Below, in pieces: positions 10,588 through 18,404 of a DNA stretch of 64,000 nucleotides. Position 1 is the stretch's first letter, and every line of letters begins with the position of its first letter. Made by a program: the position numbers and the translations under genes. Under the pieces are notes generated by a model. It ran no database searches, was not told where the DNA came from, and was given only the letters and a program-made list of their open reading frames with translations. The DNA is from Latilactobacillus sakei (lineage in GTDB: Bacteria > Bacillota > Bacilli > Lactobacillales > Lactobacillaceae), in the NCBI GenBank assembly GCA_002953655.1, contig CP025839.1:1922001-1986000 (forward strand). The letters are read 5' to 3'.

Positions 10588-11220
10588 TTATTTATGAGCT
10601 TTAACGGCTGTTTTAATTGTAACCATTGAGTTTTTAGCGCCTGGTACGTTACCTTTAACAAGAATAACGTTCTTTTCTACGTCTGTACTTACAACCACAA
10701 GGTTTTGAACAGTACGTTGGTTGTTACCCATGCGTCCAGGTAATAATTTACCCTTGAAGACACGGTTGATAACAGCACCCATTGAACCAGGACGACGGTG
10801 GTAACGAGAACCGTGACCCATAGGCCCACGTGATTGTCCGTCTTTTTTAATGTTACCTTGGAAACCATGACCTTTCGTTACACCAGTAACGTCAACGACG
10901 TCGCCGGCTGCGAAAGTATCAACTTTGATTTCTGTTCCTACTTCGTAATCTCCTAATGCGACATCTCTGAATTCTCTAATGAAGCGCTTAGGAGTAGTAT
11001 TTGCTTTTGCTACATGACCTTTAGCAGGTTTGTTTGACAAGACTTCGCGTTTATCTTCAAAACCGACTTGGATGGCTTCATAGCCGTCTGTTTCGTTTGT
11101 TTTAACTTGTAAAACAACGTTTGGAGTTGCTGCGATAACTGTTACGGGAATTAATTCACCGTTTTCAGTAAAGACTTGTGTCATACCTACTTTTCTACCT
11201 AAGATTCCTTTTGTGGTCAT
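10588..11220 (-). CDS. rplC: 50S ribosomal protein L3
   Basis: Assembly-initiating 50S protein with a finger reaching the peptidyl transferase centre. The 210-residue protein starts [21 protein letters not shown] and has the signature [14 protein letters not shown] plus the finger [14 protein letters not shown] further in-frame start at 11238 is possible, but the ATG at 11220 has the better-placed ribosome-binding site and matches family length. Confidence 0.98.
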   Translation of the reverse strand: MTTKGILGRKVGMTQVFTENGELIPVTVIAATPNVVLQVKTNETDGYEAIQVGFEDKREVLSNKPAKGHVAKANTTPKRFIREFRDVALGDYEVGTEIKVDTFAAGDVVDVTGVTKGHGFQGNIKKDGQSRGPMGHGSRYHRRPGSMGAVINRVFKGKLLPGRMGNNQRTVQNLVVVSTDVEKNVILVKGNVPGAKNSMVTIKTAVKAHK

Positions 11221-11264
11221 GGTAACACCTCTTTTCAATTATTTTTTTATTTGGATAATACTAA

Positions 11265-11573
11265 TTAAAGCTTGATTTCGATGTCAACGCCACTAGGTAA
11301 GTCAAGTTTCATCAATGAATCAACTGTCTTAGGTGTTGGGTTAACAATATCGATTAAACGTTTGTGAGTACGCATTTCAAATTGTTCACGTGAATCCTTG
11401 TGCTTATGTGGTGAACGGAGAACTGTGTATAAAGTTCTTTCAGTTGGTAATGGAATTGGACCAGAGATTGAAGCTCCTGTTCTCTTTGCTGTTTCCACAA
11501 TCTTATCAGCTGATTGATCTAAAATACGGTGTTCGAATGCTTTCAAACGAATACGAATTTTTTGTTTTGCCAT
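11265..11573 (-). CDS. rpsJ: 30S ribosomal protein S10
   Basis: Head protein of the 30S subunit, also the NusE partner of NusB in rRNA antitermination. The 102-residue protein starts [21 protein letters not shown] and has [39 protein letters not shown]. First gene of the supercluster, behind a hairpin-rich leader. Confidence 0.98.
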   Translation of the reverse strand: MAKQKIRIRLKAFEHRILDQSADKIVETAKRTGASISGPIPLPTERTLYTVLRSPHKHKDSREQFEMRTHKRLIDIVNPTPKTVDSLMKLDLPSGVDIEIKL

Positions 11574-11747
11574 GTTTTTCCCTCCTTCGTCTATTTTAAA
11601 AGTAGACTAGCTCCGTGAAAATTTTTCCGGCACGCCCGCCCATGGCAAAGCGGCCGGGTGTGTCGCAACCTCTCACATCTTAGCTACTCGGGGTATCTTG
11701 CGACCCCCATGTGTGCAAACCTCTGCTATAGAAATAGCACCTTATAT
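11574..11747 (-). promoter_or_regulatory. Structured 5' leader of the S10 operon
   Basis: About 170 nt separate the predicted transcription start from rpsJ. Visible inverted repeats: GTCTA/TAGAC at 11589-11607 next to the ribosome-binding site; CACGCCCG/CGGGTGTG at 11631-11662 (one G-U pair in RNA); an outer CACAT/ATGTG (11673-11713) enclosing GGGGT/ACCCC (11690-11707); and GCTAT/ATAGC at 11725-11738. Leaders of this kind in other bacteria bind L4. Here that is inference; I cannot match it to a named family. Confidence 0.6.
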
Positions 11748-11776
11748 ATCTTACAAGATAGAGCGCGATAACGCAA
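11748..11776 (-). promoter_or_regulatory. Promoter of the S10 operon
   Basis: Minus-strand -35 TTGCGT (11771-11776), 17-bp spacer, -10 TAAGAT (11748-11753). It is the only well-spaced sigma-A-like site found between rpsJ and the divergent gene, and is placed to transcribe the structured leader. Confidence 0.65.
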
Positions 11777-11907
11777 CCCCTTTTTTGCTGATTTATCAAA
11801 GTTTTTCATGACATTTTCATTACAAAAAAGCCCACAGCGTGTTAGTAGCCTTTTACATTGGTTTTCGTTAAACTAAAGTTAATTTTAAACCTCAGGAGGC
11901 TCTTCCA

Positions 11908-12459
11908 ATGGATAAAGCTGCGTTATTGATTATCGATTACACAAATGACTTCGTCGCGCCAGACGGTGCCTTGACAGCTGGTAAGCCGGCTCAAGACATC
12001 GCATCTACCATTGTAACACTTGCGGATCAATTTTTAGCCCAAAAACAATTTATTATTTTACCAACTGACTTACACGTTGCCAACGACCCTTTCCATCCAG
12101 AGTCTAAACTCTTCCCACCCCACAACCTCGCAGATAGTCGCGGACGTGCTTTTTACGGCCCACTAGCTAATTGGTATGCTGAGCATCAAGACAGCCCCTA
12201 CGTCTACGCATTTGCCAAGAATCGCTACTCTGCGTTTGCTAACACCAATCTCGATAATTTCCTACGCGAACGGCAGATTACCGATCTGCATTTAACCGGT
12301 GTCTGCACGGACATCTGCGTGTTACACACAGCCGTTTCAGCTTATAACTTAAATTATCCACTGACTATCCACCAAAAGGCTGTCGCTACTTTCACGCCAA
12401 ACGGCCAAGGATGGGCGCTGGCACACTTCAAAAATAGTTTAGGTGCCACAATTGTCTAA
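11908..12459 (+). CDS. pncA: Nicotinamidase-like cysteine hydrolase (isochorismatase fold)
   Basis: Probably deamidates nicotinamide to nicotinate for NAD salvage. The 183-residue protein has the cysteine-hydrolase triad D10, K104 and C137 (GVCTDIC, 131-137) in the right order. It also has a likely metal site of D54, H56 and H72, perhaps with H63, as in nicotinamidases; simple isochorismatases lack such a site. AGGAGG precedes the ATG. It is divergent from rpsJ and ends 18 nt before the predicted -10 box for rsgA. The family also holds other amidases, so substrate is inferred. Confidence 0.85.
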   Translation: MDKAALLIIDYTNDFVAPDGALTAGKPAQDIASTIVTLADQFLAQKQFIILPTDLHVANDPFHPESKLFPPHNLADSRGRAFYGPLANWYAEHQDSPYVYAFAKNRYSAFANTNLDNFLRERQITDLHLTGVCTDICVLHTAVSAYNLNYPLTIHQKAVATFTPNGQGWALAHFKNSLGATIV

Positions 12460-12480
12460 CAGTCACACATATGGTATATT
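12452..12480 (+). promoter_or_regulatory. Promoter of the rsgA leader
   Basis: -35 TTGTCT (12452-12457), 17-bp spacer, -10 TATATT (12475-12480) with an upstream TGG. The -35 overlaps the stop codon of the nicotinamidase-like gene. Predicted start of transcription is near 12487, which leaves a leader of about 145 nt before rsgA. Confidence 0.65.
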
Positions 12481-12511
12481 ATGACCAATCTAATCATTAA
12501 GGAGATTTTTT

Positions 12512-12565
12512 ATGTTAAATAATAATTCGGCAATTGTGCTATCTATGGCGGTATTTTCTGCATAG
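12512..12565 (+). CDS. Putative 17-residue leader peptide upstream of rsgA
   Basis: An ATG ORF of 17 codons (MLNNNSAIVLSMAVFSA) with an AAGGAG site 7 nt upstream. Its last codons overlap the left arms of two competing hairpins, and its TAG stop lies inside a right arm. That geometry is typical of translated leader ORFs that control hairpin choice. The run of three Asn codons is the only compositional oddity. No similarity is recognised and translation is unproven. Confidence 0.45.
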   Translation: MLNNNSAIVLSMAVFSA

Positions 12566-12616
12566 ATAGCTAATATACCGCCATATTTATACTCTACTAT
12601 AGAAGTATTATAAATA
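12538..12616 (+). promoter_or_regulatory. Competing hairpins in the rsgA leader
   Basis: Hairpin A pairs GCTATCTATG (12538-12547) with CATAGATAGC (12561-12570), 10 bp perfect. Hairpin B pairs TATGGCGGTAT (12544-12554) with ATACCGCCATA (12575-12585), 11 bp perfect. The left arms share 4 nt, and the rest of B's left arm is in A's loop. The two either exclude each other or form a pseudoknot. A third repeat, TATTTATA/TATAAATA (12584-12616), ends just before the rsgA ribosome-binding site. Confidence 0.6.
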
Positions 12617-12630
12617 CGGAGGTTTTTAAA

Positions 12631-13635
12631 TTGAATCAACAACTCACCGGCTACGTTATTTTTCAAAGCCAAGATCATTATCGCGTTTTAATTAACGATA
12701 TCGAAATGAATGCCATCCTCAGCGGTCGTTATCGTCACGAGGCCCAAAGCAACGTCGACTTACCACTGGTCGGCGATCAAGTTTATGGTCAGCTTTACGA
12801 TGACAATCGCCGTTTTCAAATTATGGGTTATGCAAAACGCCGCTCACTCATTCAAAGACGTAGCACAAAACAACAGAGTCATCTCCAACCACTAGCTGCC
12901 AACATCGAGATCCTCTTCATTGTGACGTCAGCTAATAAAGAATTTAATGAAGCGCGTCTTCAACGTTATCTAGCGATGGCTTGGGAAAGCGGCGCCAATC
13001 CCGTAATCATCCTCAGTAAAATCGATTTAATTAGCACCAATGAATTAACCGACTATTTGAATCAGATTAGTGCAATCACTTTCGATAGCGTACCGGTCAT
13101 GACAACCGGCGCTAACCACGATCAACTTGCGGCACAATTCGCAAGCTACCTCGCTCCCGATAGTTGGGTGGGCTTTGTCGGCTCATCAGGGGTTGGTAAA
13201 TCGACGCTGATTAAGCACATTATTGGTGACCAGCAGCTAACAACGCGTAGCATCCGTTCAGATGATGATAAGGGGCGCCATACGACAACTAGTCGTCAGG
13301 CATACCGGACGCCATCAGGAGCTTTCATCGTTGATACACCGGGCATGCGTGAACTTGGTATGACTAGCGAAATGGGCGCAACACTTAACGATGTCTTCAC
13401 TGATATTGAGACCTTTGCCCAAAACTGTCGCTTCAACGACTGCCAACATAACGGCGAGCCTGGTTGCGCAGTTGCCGCAGCGATCGAAACCCATCAACTA
13501 ACAGCCAAACGTTTAAGTGATTACCAGAAACTAAAAATCGAAGCTGAATATAGCCAGCTCTCCCCTAGAGAAATAGAACGTGCTAAGGTCACTCGTTTAT
13601 TGGGTAGTTTAAAAACAAGGCCCGGCCAGAAATAA
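12631..13635 (+). CDS. rsgA: Ribosome small-subunit-dependent GTPase RsgA
   Basis: Checks late 30S assembly and releases maturation factors. The 334-residue protein has an N-terminal OB-fold (to about 70) and a circularly permuted GTPase: G4 SKID at 129-132, P-loop GSSGVGKST at 184-192, GRHTTT at 215-220, DTPG at 235-238. A zinc knuckle follows with C266, C271, H273 and C279. The start is TTG with GGAGG about 9 nt upstream. Somewhat longer than the usual 290-300 residues, so it could be a second RsgA paralogue. Expression is probably set by the leader. Confidence 0.93.
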   Translation: MNQQLTGYVIFQSQDHYRVLINDIEMNAILSGRYRHEAQSNVDLPLVGDQVYGQLYDDNRRFQIMGYAKRRSLIQRRSTKQQSHLQPLAANIEILFIVTSANKEFNEARLQRYLAMAWESGANPVIILSKIDLISTNELTDYLNQISAITFDSVPVMTTGANHDQLAAQFASYLAPDSWVGFVGSSGVGKSTLIKHIIGDQQLTTRSIRSDDDKGRHTTTSRQAYRTPSGAFIVDTPGMRELGMTSEMGATLNDVFTDIETFAQNCRFNDCQHNGEPGCAVAAAIETHQLTAKRLSDYQKLKIEAEYSQLSPREIERAKVTRLLGSLKTRPGQK

Positions 13636-13637
13636 CT

Positions 13638-13675
13638 AAAAAACACCGTCAATTTAAAATTGGCGGTGTTTTTTT
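13638..13675. terminator. Bidirectional terminator after rsgA
   Basis: AACACCG...CGGTGTT arms with an extended stem (one G-U), 3-nt loop, and A6 before / T7 after. It can end rsgA rightward and the candidate RNA leftward. Confidence 0.85.
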
Positions 13676-14010
13676 ATTTAAGTATTATCGACGAAAAAAT
13701 GTTATGCCAGGGCGGTGGCAATCGAGTTAGTAGGAATTGAACCTACATCAACCATCTTAAATACATCAGCTCATTTCCATTGTGCCACTTTAATTGTGCC
13801 TTCGAAAGCAATTAAATACGGCCAGACAAACAGATCATAAGTGATATGTTTTGATTTTCTTGGGAGGAATTTCAAATGATGGTCCGTTCTACCGATTGAA
13901 CTATAACTCATTGGTGTTGCTTGCGATAGCTAATTCTTTCTAGGGAGAGCTACCACACAAAATTAACAAAATCAGATGATTCTTGGGAGGAATTTATCTG
14001 ATGTATAAAG
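13640..14010 (-). ncRNA. Candidate non-coding RNA with tRNA-like body and C-rich hairpin loops
   Basis: The 540-nt gap between rsgA and fusA holds no credible protein gene. On the minus strand the order is: hairpin I (14002-13971, ATCAGAT/ATCTGAT stem); hairpin II (13952-13927, TAGCT/AGCTA stem); a tRNA-like fold (13910-13723) containing hairpin III (13876-13850, TTTGA/TCAAA stem); hairpin IV (13720-13705, TGCCA/TGGCA stem); then the bidirectional terminator. Loops I and III share AATTCCTCCCAAGA, loop II has CTCCC and loop IV CCGCCC, all complementary to Shine-Dalgarno sequences. The stems of I and III differ in sequence but keep pairing. A regulatory RNA is inferred; transcript ends are unmapped. 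Confidence 0.55.
13723..13910 (-). ncRNA. tRNA-like fold with about 125 nt in place of the anticodon loop
   Basis: Starting at 13910: acceptor TGAGTTA pairs with TAACTCG (13729-13723, one G-U); then TA; D-stem GTTC/GAAC with loop AATCGGTA; anticodon stem GACCA (13884-13880) pairs with TGGTT (13754-13750); T-stem GTAGG/CCTAC with loop TTCAATT. All stems are in tRNA order and size. The anticodon loop is replaced by 13879-13755, which holds the C-rich hairpin III and an 8-bp hairpin TTTAATTG/CAATTAAA. No CCA is encoded. D- and T-arms recall tRNA-Trp of this group. It cannot decode as it stands. Confidence 0.7.
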
Positions 14011-14018
14011 AATAACAA

Positions 14019-14085
14019 TTAGTTGTGAACAAAATGTGAACATTCAATTATGAAACTGTAAAAGAATGACATCGCTCACAACTAA
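14019..14085. promoter_or_regulatory. Possible operator region upstream of the candidate RNA
   Basis: A 10-bp perfect inverted repeat TTAGTTGTGA (14019-14028) / TCACAACTAA (14076-14085) flanks two direct repeats of TGTGAAC (14024-14030 and 14035-14041), spaced 11 bp. A weak minus-strand promoter (TTGTTC, 18-bp spacer, TTATAC) lies in the same stretch. The repeats look like a protein-binding site for the RNA promoter; the regulator is unknown. Confidence 0.35.
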
Positions 14086-14116
14086 AAAAACCGAGTTGCT
14101 TTTGACAGCAACCCGG
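14084..14116 (-). terminator. Terminator of the str operon
   Basis: Stem CCGGGTTGCT/AGCAACTCGG (one G-U) followed on the minus strand by seven T. It lies 62 nt after the fusA stop. Confidence 0.88.
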
Positions 14117-14177
14117 TCACAAAAAACGATATTAAGCAATTAGTGCAGTCAAACGACCGTTCTGACGAACGATTCGC

Positions 14178-16265
14178 TTATTGGCCACCGTTCTTCTTAA
14201 TGATTTCTTCTTGGATGCTCTTAGGAACAGCTGAGTAGTGGTCAAATACCATTGTAAATGTCCCACGACCTTGTGTAGCTGAACGTAATGTTGTCGCATA
14301 ACCAAACATTTCTGACAATGGTACCATTGCATTAACGATTTGGGCATTACCACGTGCTTCCATACCTTCAACAGCACCACGACGAGCAGTTACTTGTCCC
14401 ATGATATCGCCAAGATATTCTTCAGGAGCAATAACTTCAACCTTCATGATAGGTTCAAGGATTTCAGCGCCAGCTTGTTTAGCAGCGTTCTTCAATGCCA
14501 TTGATGCAGCGATCTTAAATGCTGATTCATTAGAATCGACATCATGATAACTACCATCATATAACTTAGCTTTAACGTCAATCAATGGGTAACCAGCTAA
14601 GACACCGTTTGCCATTGATTCTTTCAAACCTTGTTCAACTGATGGGATGTATTCACGAGGAACAACACCACCGACGATAGCGTCTTCGAATTCGAAGCCT
14701 TTACCTTCTTCATTAGGTGTAAATTCAACCCAAACGTCACCATATTGACCTTTACCACCGGATTGACGAACGAATTTACCTTGTGCAGATGCTTGTTTTG
14801 TGAATGTTTCACGGTAAGCAACTTGAGGTTCACCAATTTTGGCAACCACTTTAAATTCACGTCTCATACGATCAACCATGATATCCAAATGCAATTCACC
14901 CATACCAGAAATAAGCGTTTCGCCTGTTTCATTGTTGGTTTCAGCCTTGAACGTAGGATCTTCTTCAGCAAGTTTTTGTAAAGCAAGATCTAACTTATCA
15001 CGATCTTCTTTTGATTCAGGTTCAACAGAAACTTGGATAACTGGGTCAGGGAATTCCATTGATTCCAAGATTAATGGATGATCAACGTCAGTCAATGAAT
15101 CACCAGTTGTTGTATTCTTCAAACCGATTGCAGCAGCGATATCCCCAGAGAATACTTCAGGAATTTCGTTACGGTGATTTGAATGCATTTGTAATAAACG
15201 ACCAACACGTTCACGTTTGTCTTTAGTTGCATTCAAGATGTATGAACCAGATTGTAATGTACCAGTATAAACACGGAAGAATGTTAAACGACCAACGAAT
15301 GGGTCAGTAGCAATCTTAAATGCTAAACCAGCAAATGGTTTGTCATCGCCAGCCATCAATTCAACTTCTGAATCGTCTTCTGGGTTTTTAGCGTTATAAG
15401 GGCGTACGTCTAATGGTGATGGTAGGTAATCTACAACACCATCCATTAACATTTGAACACCCTTGTTTTTGAAAGCTGAACCAGCGAAAACTGGGAAGAA
15501 TTTCAAATCGATAGTTGCTTGACGGATCGCAGCTTTCAATTCTTCTTTAGAAATTTCTTCGCCTTCTAAGTACTTGTCCATAATGTCGTCATTAACATCA
15601 GCAACAGCTTCAACTAATTCGGCACGACGTTTTGTAGCTTCTTCAAGGTAGTCAGCAGGTACATCAACTGTATCCCACTTAGCACCTAATTCATCTTCGT
15701 CATAGATATCAGCTTGCATTTCGATCAAATCAATCACGCCTTGGAATTCATCTTCAGCGCCAATTGGCATTTGAACGGCATGTGCGTTAGCTTGTAGGCG
15801 ATCTTCCAATGTTGTCATTGAATAATCAAAGTTAGCGCCAAGTTTGTCCATCTTATTAACGAAAACAATACGAGGTACACCATAAGTAGTAGCTTGACGC
15901 CAAACATTTTCAGTTTGAGGTTCAACCCCTGATTGAGCATCTAAGACAGTGATAGCACCATCTAAAACACGCAATGAACGTTCAACTTCGATTGTGAAAT
16001 CAACGTGACCTGGTGTATCAATGATATTTACTCGATTACCTTTCCATTCAGCAGTTGTAGCAGCTGATGTGATTGTAATCCCACGTTCTTGTTCTTGTTC
16101 CATCCAATCCATTTGTGAAGCACCTTCATGTGTTTCACCGATCTTATGGATTTTACCAGTATAGTACAAGATACGTTCTGTAGTCGTTGTTTTACCAGCA
16201 TCAATATGAGCCATGATACCAATATTACGCGTTTTGTCTAACGGAAATTCACGTTTGTTTGCCAT
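14178..16265 (-). CDS. fusA: Elongation factor G
   Basis: GTPase that drives ribosomal translocation and, with RRF, recycling. The 695-residue protein has [19 protein letters not shown] near residue 20, [20 protein letters not shown] and NKMDKLGA, followed by domains II-V. The domain IV segment [13 protein letters not shown] and the C-terminal [15 protein letters not shown] are intact. Normal length. Third gene of rpsL-rpsG-fusA; tuf does not follow, as is common in lactobacilli. Confidence 0.98.
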   Translation of the reverse strand: MANKREFPLDKTRNIGIMAHIDAGKTTTTERILYYTGKIHKIGETHEGASQMDWMEQEQERGITITSAATTAEWKGNRVNIIDTPGHVDFTIEVERSLRVLDGAITVLDAQSGVEPQTENVWRQATTYGVPRIVFVNKMDKLGANFDYSMTTLEDRLQANAHAVQMPIGAEDEFQGVIDLIEMQADIYDEDELGAKWDTVDVPADYLEEATKRRAELVEAVADVNDDIMDKYLEGEEISKEELKAAIRQATIDLKFFPVFAGSAFKNKGVQMLMDGVVDYLPSPLDVRPYNAKNPEDDSEVELMAGDDKPFAGLAFKIATDPFVGRLTFFRVYTGTLQSGSYILNATKDKRERVGRLLQMHSNHRNEIPEVFSGDIAAAIGLKNTTTGDSLTDVDHPLILESMEFPDPVIQVSVEPESKEDRDKLDLALQKLAEEDPTFKAETNNETGETLISGMGELHLDIMVDRMRREFKVVAKIGEPQVAYRETFTKQASAQGKFVRQSGGKGQYGDVWVEFTPNEEGKGFEFEDAIVGGVVPREYIPSVEQGLKESMANGVLAGYPLIDVKAKLYDGSYHDVDSNESAFKIAASMALKNAAKQAGAEILEPIMKVEVIAPEEYLGDIMGQVTARRGAVEGMEARGNAQIVNAMVPLSEMFGYATTLRSATQGRGTFTMVFDHYSAVPKSIQEEIIKKNGGQ

Positions 16266-16360
16266 AAGTGAATGTTACTCCTCTCGAATATTAACCTAAA
16301 GACAACAAGAGGCCATTATATGATTTTTTAAAAAACATACAATAGCCAACCTTGATAATC

Positions 16361-16831
16361 TTACCAGCGATAATGTGCAAATGCGCGGTTGGCATCAGCC
16401 ATTTTATGTGTATCTTCACGTTTCTTAACAGCAGCCCCAGTGTTGTTGGCAGCATCCATGATTTCACGTGCAAGACGTTGATCCATAGTATGTTCCCCAC
16501 GTAAGCGTGCGTAGTTAACTAACCAGCGTAAACCTAAAGTTGTACGACGTTCTGGGCGAACTTCAATTGGCACTTGGTAGTTAGAACCACCGATACGGCG
16601 AGCTTTAACTTCAAGTACTGGCATGATGTTGTTCATAGCTTCTTCGAACACTTCTAATGGTTCATTACCAGTTTCTTCTTTAATAATATCAAATGCGTCA
16701 TATAAGATTGTTGACGCTGTACCACGTTTACCATCAATCATTAAGCGGTTGATTAAGCGTGAAACCAATTTAGAATTGTACATTGGATCAGGTAAAACGT
16801 CACGTTTTGCAACATAGCCTTTTCTTGGCAT
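16361..16831 (-). CDS. rpsG: 30S ribosomal protein S7
   Basis: Nucleates assembly of the 30S head and contacts the E-site tRNA. The 156-residue protein starts [21 protein letters not shown] and has the signature [19 protein letters not shown] and the C-terminal [14 protein letters not shown]. The frame is open upstream to 16873, but the ATG at 16831 has a GGAGG site and gives the invariant family length. Confidence 0.98.
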   Translation of the reverse strand: MPRKGYVAKRDVLPDPMYNSKLVSRLINRLMIDGKRGTASTILYDAFDIIKEETGNEPLEVFEEAMNNIMPVLEVKARRIGGSNYQVPIEVRPERRTTLGLRWLVNYARLRGEHTMDQRLAREIMDAANNTGAAVKKREDTHKMADANRAFAHYRW

Positions 16832-16920
16832 CCTGATAACCTCCTCAAGATATTTAAGTCCTTGAAGTAACACACAGTGTCATTTAAACTTCAATCGACT
16901 TTTTCAAATTTTTTTGTGTG

Positions 16921-17334
16921 TTATTTTTTAGGTCTCTTAGTACCATATTTAGAACGGCTTTGCATACGACCGTCAACGCCGGCTGTATCTAAAGCACCAC
17001 GAATAACGTGATAACGAACCCCAGGTAAATCCTTAACACGGCCCCCACGGATAAGAACAACACTATGTTCTTGTAGGTTATGACCAATACCAGGAATATA
17101 AGCTGTGACTTCGATTAAGTTAGATAAGCGCACACGAGCATACTTACGTAAAGCAGAGTTAGGCTTTTTAGGTGTCATAGTACCGACACGAGTAGCGACC
17201 CCACGTTTTTGTGGTGCTGGATTATCTGTAGCTTTTTTCTTCATACTATTGTAGCCAAAGTTTAATGCAGGTGCATCAGACTTTGAAGTTCTTGATTTAC
17301 GACCCTTACGTACCAATTGGTTAATTGTTGGCAT
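16921..17334 (-). CDS. rpsL: 30S ribosomal protein S12
   Basis: Decoding-centre protein. The 137-residue sequence has [19 protein letters not shown] near residue 55 and [17 protein letters not shown] near 105. The lysines where streptomycin-resistance substitutions arise (TPKKPNS and GRVKDLPG) are the wild-type residues. First gene of the str operon. Confidence 0.98.
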   Translation of the reverse strand: MPTINQLVRKGRKSRTSKSDAPALNFGYNSMKKKATDNPAPQKRGVATRVGTMTPKKPNSALRKYARVRLSNLIEVTAYIPGIGHNLQEHSVVLIRGGRVKDLPGVRYHVIRGALDTAGVDGRMQSRSKYGTKRPKK

Positions 17335-17513
17335 TTGAAGGTTCCTCCTTCCTTGAGCTGAAAGTTATTTTTGAGTTTTAAGTCCACACATCCAGGTGGT
17401 TCTTTTTTTGCGATAAAAAAATGGCAACCTAGATTGCGCGGATTGAGATGCATTTTTAGACGTCAGTCAGCATGTCTGTTATCCAGAAAACCTCCGTAAA
17501 AAGCACATCTATA
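17335..17513 (-). other. 5' leader of the str operon
   Basis: About 170 nt of leader between the predicted start of transcription and rpsL. A short hairpin GCAA/TTGC followed by seven T (about 17406-17435) could be a weak attenuator. Nothing else recognised. Confidence 0.4.
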
Positions 17514-17542
17514 AGAATAGCATGCAAAAAATCGAAAGTCAA
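17514..17542 (-). promoter_or_regulatory. Promoter of the str operon
   Basis: Minus-strand -35 TTGACT (17537-17542), 17-bp spacer, -10 TATTCT (17514-17519) preceded by TGC. A near-consensus sigma-A promoter. Confidence 0.75.
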
Positions 17543-17614
17543 CTCGATTTCGGTTACTTTTCTGAAAAAAACACTCCCCCTTTACCGTAGTCTAAGAGTA
17601 AGGAGGAGTCACTT

Positions 17615-18322
17615 ATGTTACTTTATTTAATCATCTTTTACAGTGGTGCTTGTTGCGCCTCATTTCTAACAGTTTGCGCCTGGCGCTTACCCATCGAAAA
17701 GTCCATTATCACACCACGATCGCATTGCGATTGCTGCCAGCAACCACTGGCTTGGTACGACTTATTACCACTATTCAGTTACTTATACTTGCGTGGCCAC
17801 TGCCGCACTTGTCACGCCCAGATTAAGCCCACTTTTTTATTCAGCGAACTAGCTGGTGGTCTATTAGCCTGCTTCATTTTTAGCCAAGCCCTTTCTTGGG
17901 ACTTCGATTACTTACTCGTGATTCTCTTTTATATCAGCCTCGTCGATCTCTTCTACTACATTCTCTACCCAATTCCTTTATTTGCGTCGTTAGCCCCCCT
18001 CTTTTATTTGTATTGGCCCCAGAATCATTGGCTAGGGGCAGTTGCCTTTTGCTGTGGGCTGTTACTCACCACCTTCTGGGCGCCCGGTTTTGGCTTTGGT
18101 GATGTTGAGTTGCTCACTATTCTAACCTTGTGGGTCGGCCTCGAACCCGTTTTGCGAATTCTCTTGGCAGCCTGTTTAATCTGCATTCTATTTCAAGGCA
18201 TCAAAAAAATCTGGCCATCGCCTAAACAAGCGACGCGCCAGATTCCGTTTATTCCTTATATATCGATGGGTGTAATCATATCACTCCTACAAACACCGCC
18301 CCAGCACTTATTCCTTTTGTAA
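17615..18322 (+). CDS. comC: Prepilin peptidase (type IV leader peptidase, A24 family)
   Basis: Membrane aspartyl protease that processes pseudopilins; in lactobacilli the substrates are the ComG competence pseudopilins. The 235-residue protein has the N-terminal domain with two cysteine pairs (C38/C41 and C63/C66). Several membrane segments follow, with catalytic aspartates D111 and D163, the latter in GFGFGDVE. The ATG has a GGAGG site. Monocistronic, divergent from rpsL, and its terminator is shared with rpoC. No competence genes are adjacent. The symbol follows Bacillus usage. Confidence 0.9.
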   Translation: MLLYLIIFYSGACCASFLTVCAWRLPIEKSIITPRSHCDCCQQPLAWYDLLPLFSYLYLRGHCRTCHAQIKPTFLFSELAGGLLACFIFSQALSWDFDYLLVILFYISLVDLFYYILYPIPLFASLAPLFYLYWPQNHWLGAVAFCCGLLLTTFWAPGFGFGDVELLTILTLWVGLEPVLRILLAACLICILFQGIKKIWPSPKQATRQIPFIPYISMGVIISLLQTPPQHLFLL

Positions 18323-18333
18323 AAATGAATAAG

Positions 18334-18365
18334 TAAAAAAGAGGCCCCTAAGGACCTCTTTTTTA
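18334..18365. terminator. Bidirectional terminator between the prepilin peptidase gene and rpoC
   Basis: AAAAAGAGG and CCTCTTTTT arms around a 10-nt loop, with A-rich and T-rich flanks on both sides, so it works in either direction. Confidence 0.85.
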
Positions 18366-18370
18366 ACGTG

Positions 18371-18396
18371 CAATTTAGAGCATCTGCTCTAAATTG
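18371..18396 (-). other. 12-bp perfect hairpin just after rpoC
   Basis: CAATTTAGAGCA and TGCTCTAAATTG are exact complements around 2 nt, 9 nt beyond the rpoC stop. Probably a stabilising or processing hairpin upstream of the terminator. Confidence 0.6.
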
Positions 18397-18404
18397 ACAC
18401 TTCT

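Noticed and set aside
12490-12678. 62-codon minus-strand frame across the rsgA leader
   Set aside because: No ribosome-binding site, and the stretch is explained by the leader ORF, hairpins and rsgA on the other strand.
13755-13879. Group I intron in a tRNA anticodon loop
   Set aside because: The insert is only about 125 nt, too short for a group I core, and I see no P7/P3 core sequences. A degraded remnant cannot be excluded.
13877-13900. Plus-strand mini-ORF after GGGAGGAATTTCAA (and a similar one at 14001)
   Set aside because: Both have a Shine-Dalgarno-like sequence and ATG but encode only 7 and 4 residues. The opposite strand shows hairpins, a tRNA fold and a terminator, so the SD-like repeat is better read as the complement of C-rich loops.
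13640-14010. tmRNA (ssrA) or RNase P RNA
   Set aside because: The D-arm is a full tRNA D-arm, there is no tag-peptide frame with a normal ending, and none of the conserved tmRNA ends or RNase P core sequences are present.
17262-17453. 63-codon minus-strand frame over the rpsL start and leader
   Set aside because: Out of frame with rpsL and without a good ribosome-binding site; composition gives no sign of a real peptide.
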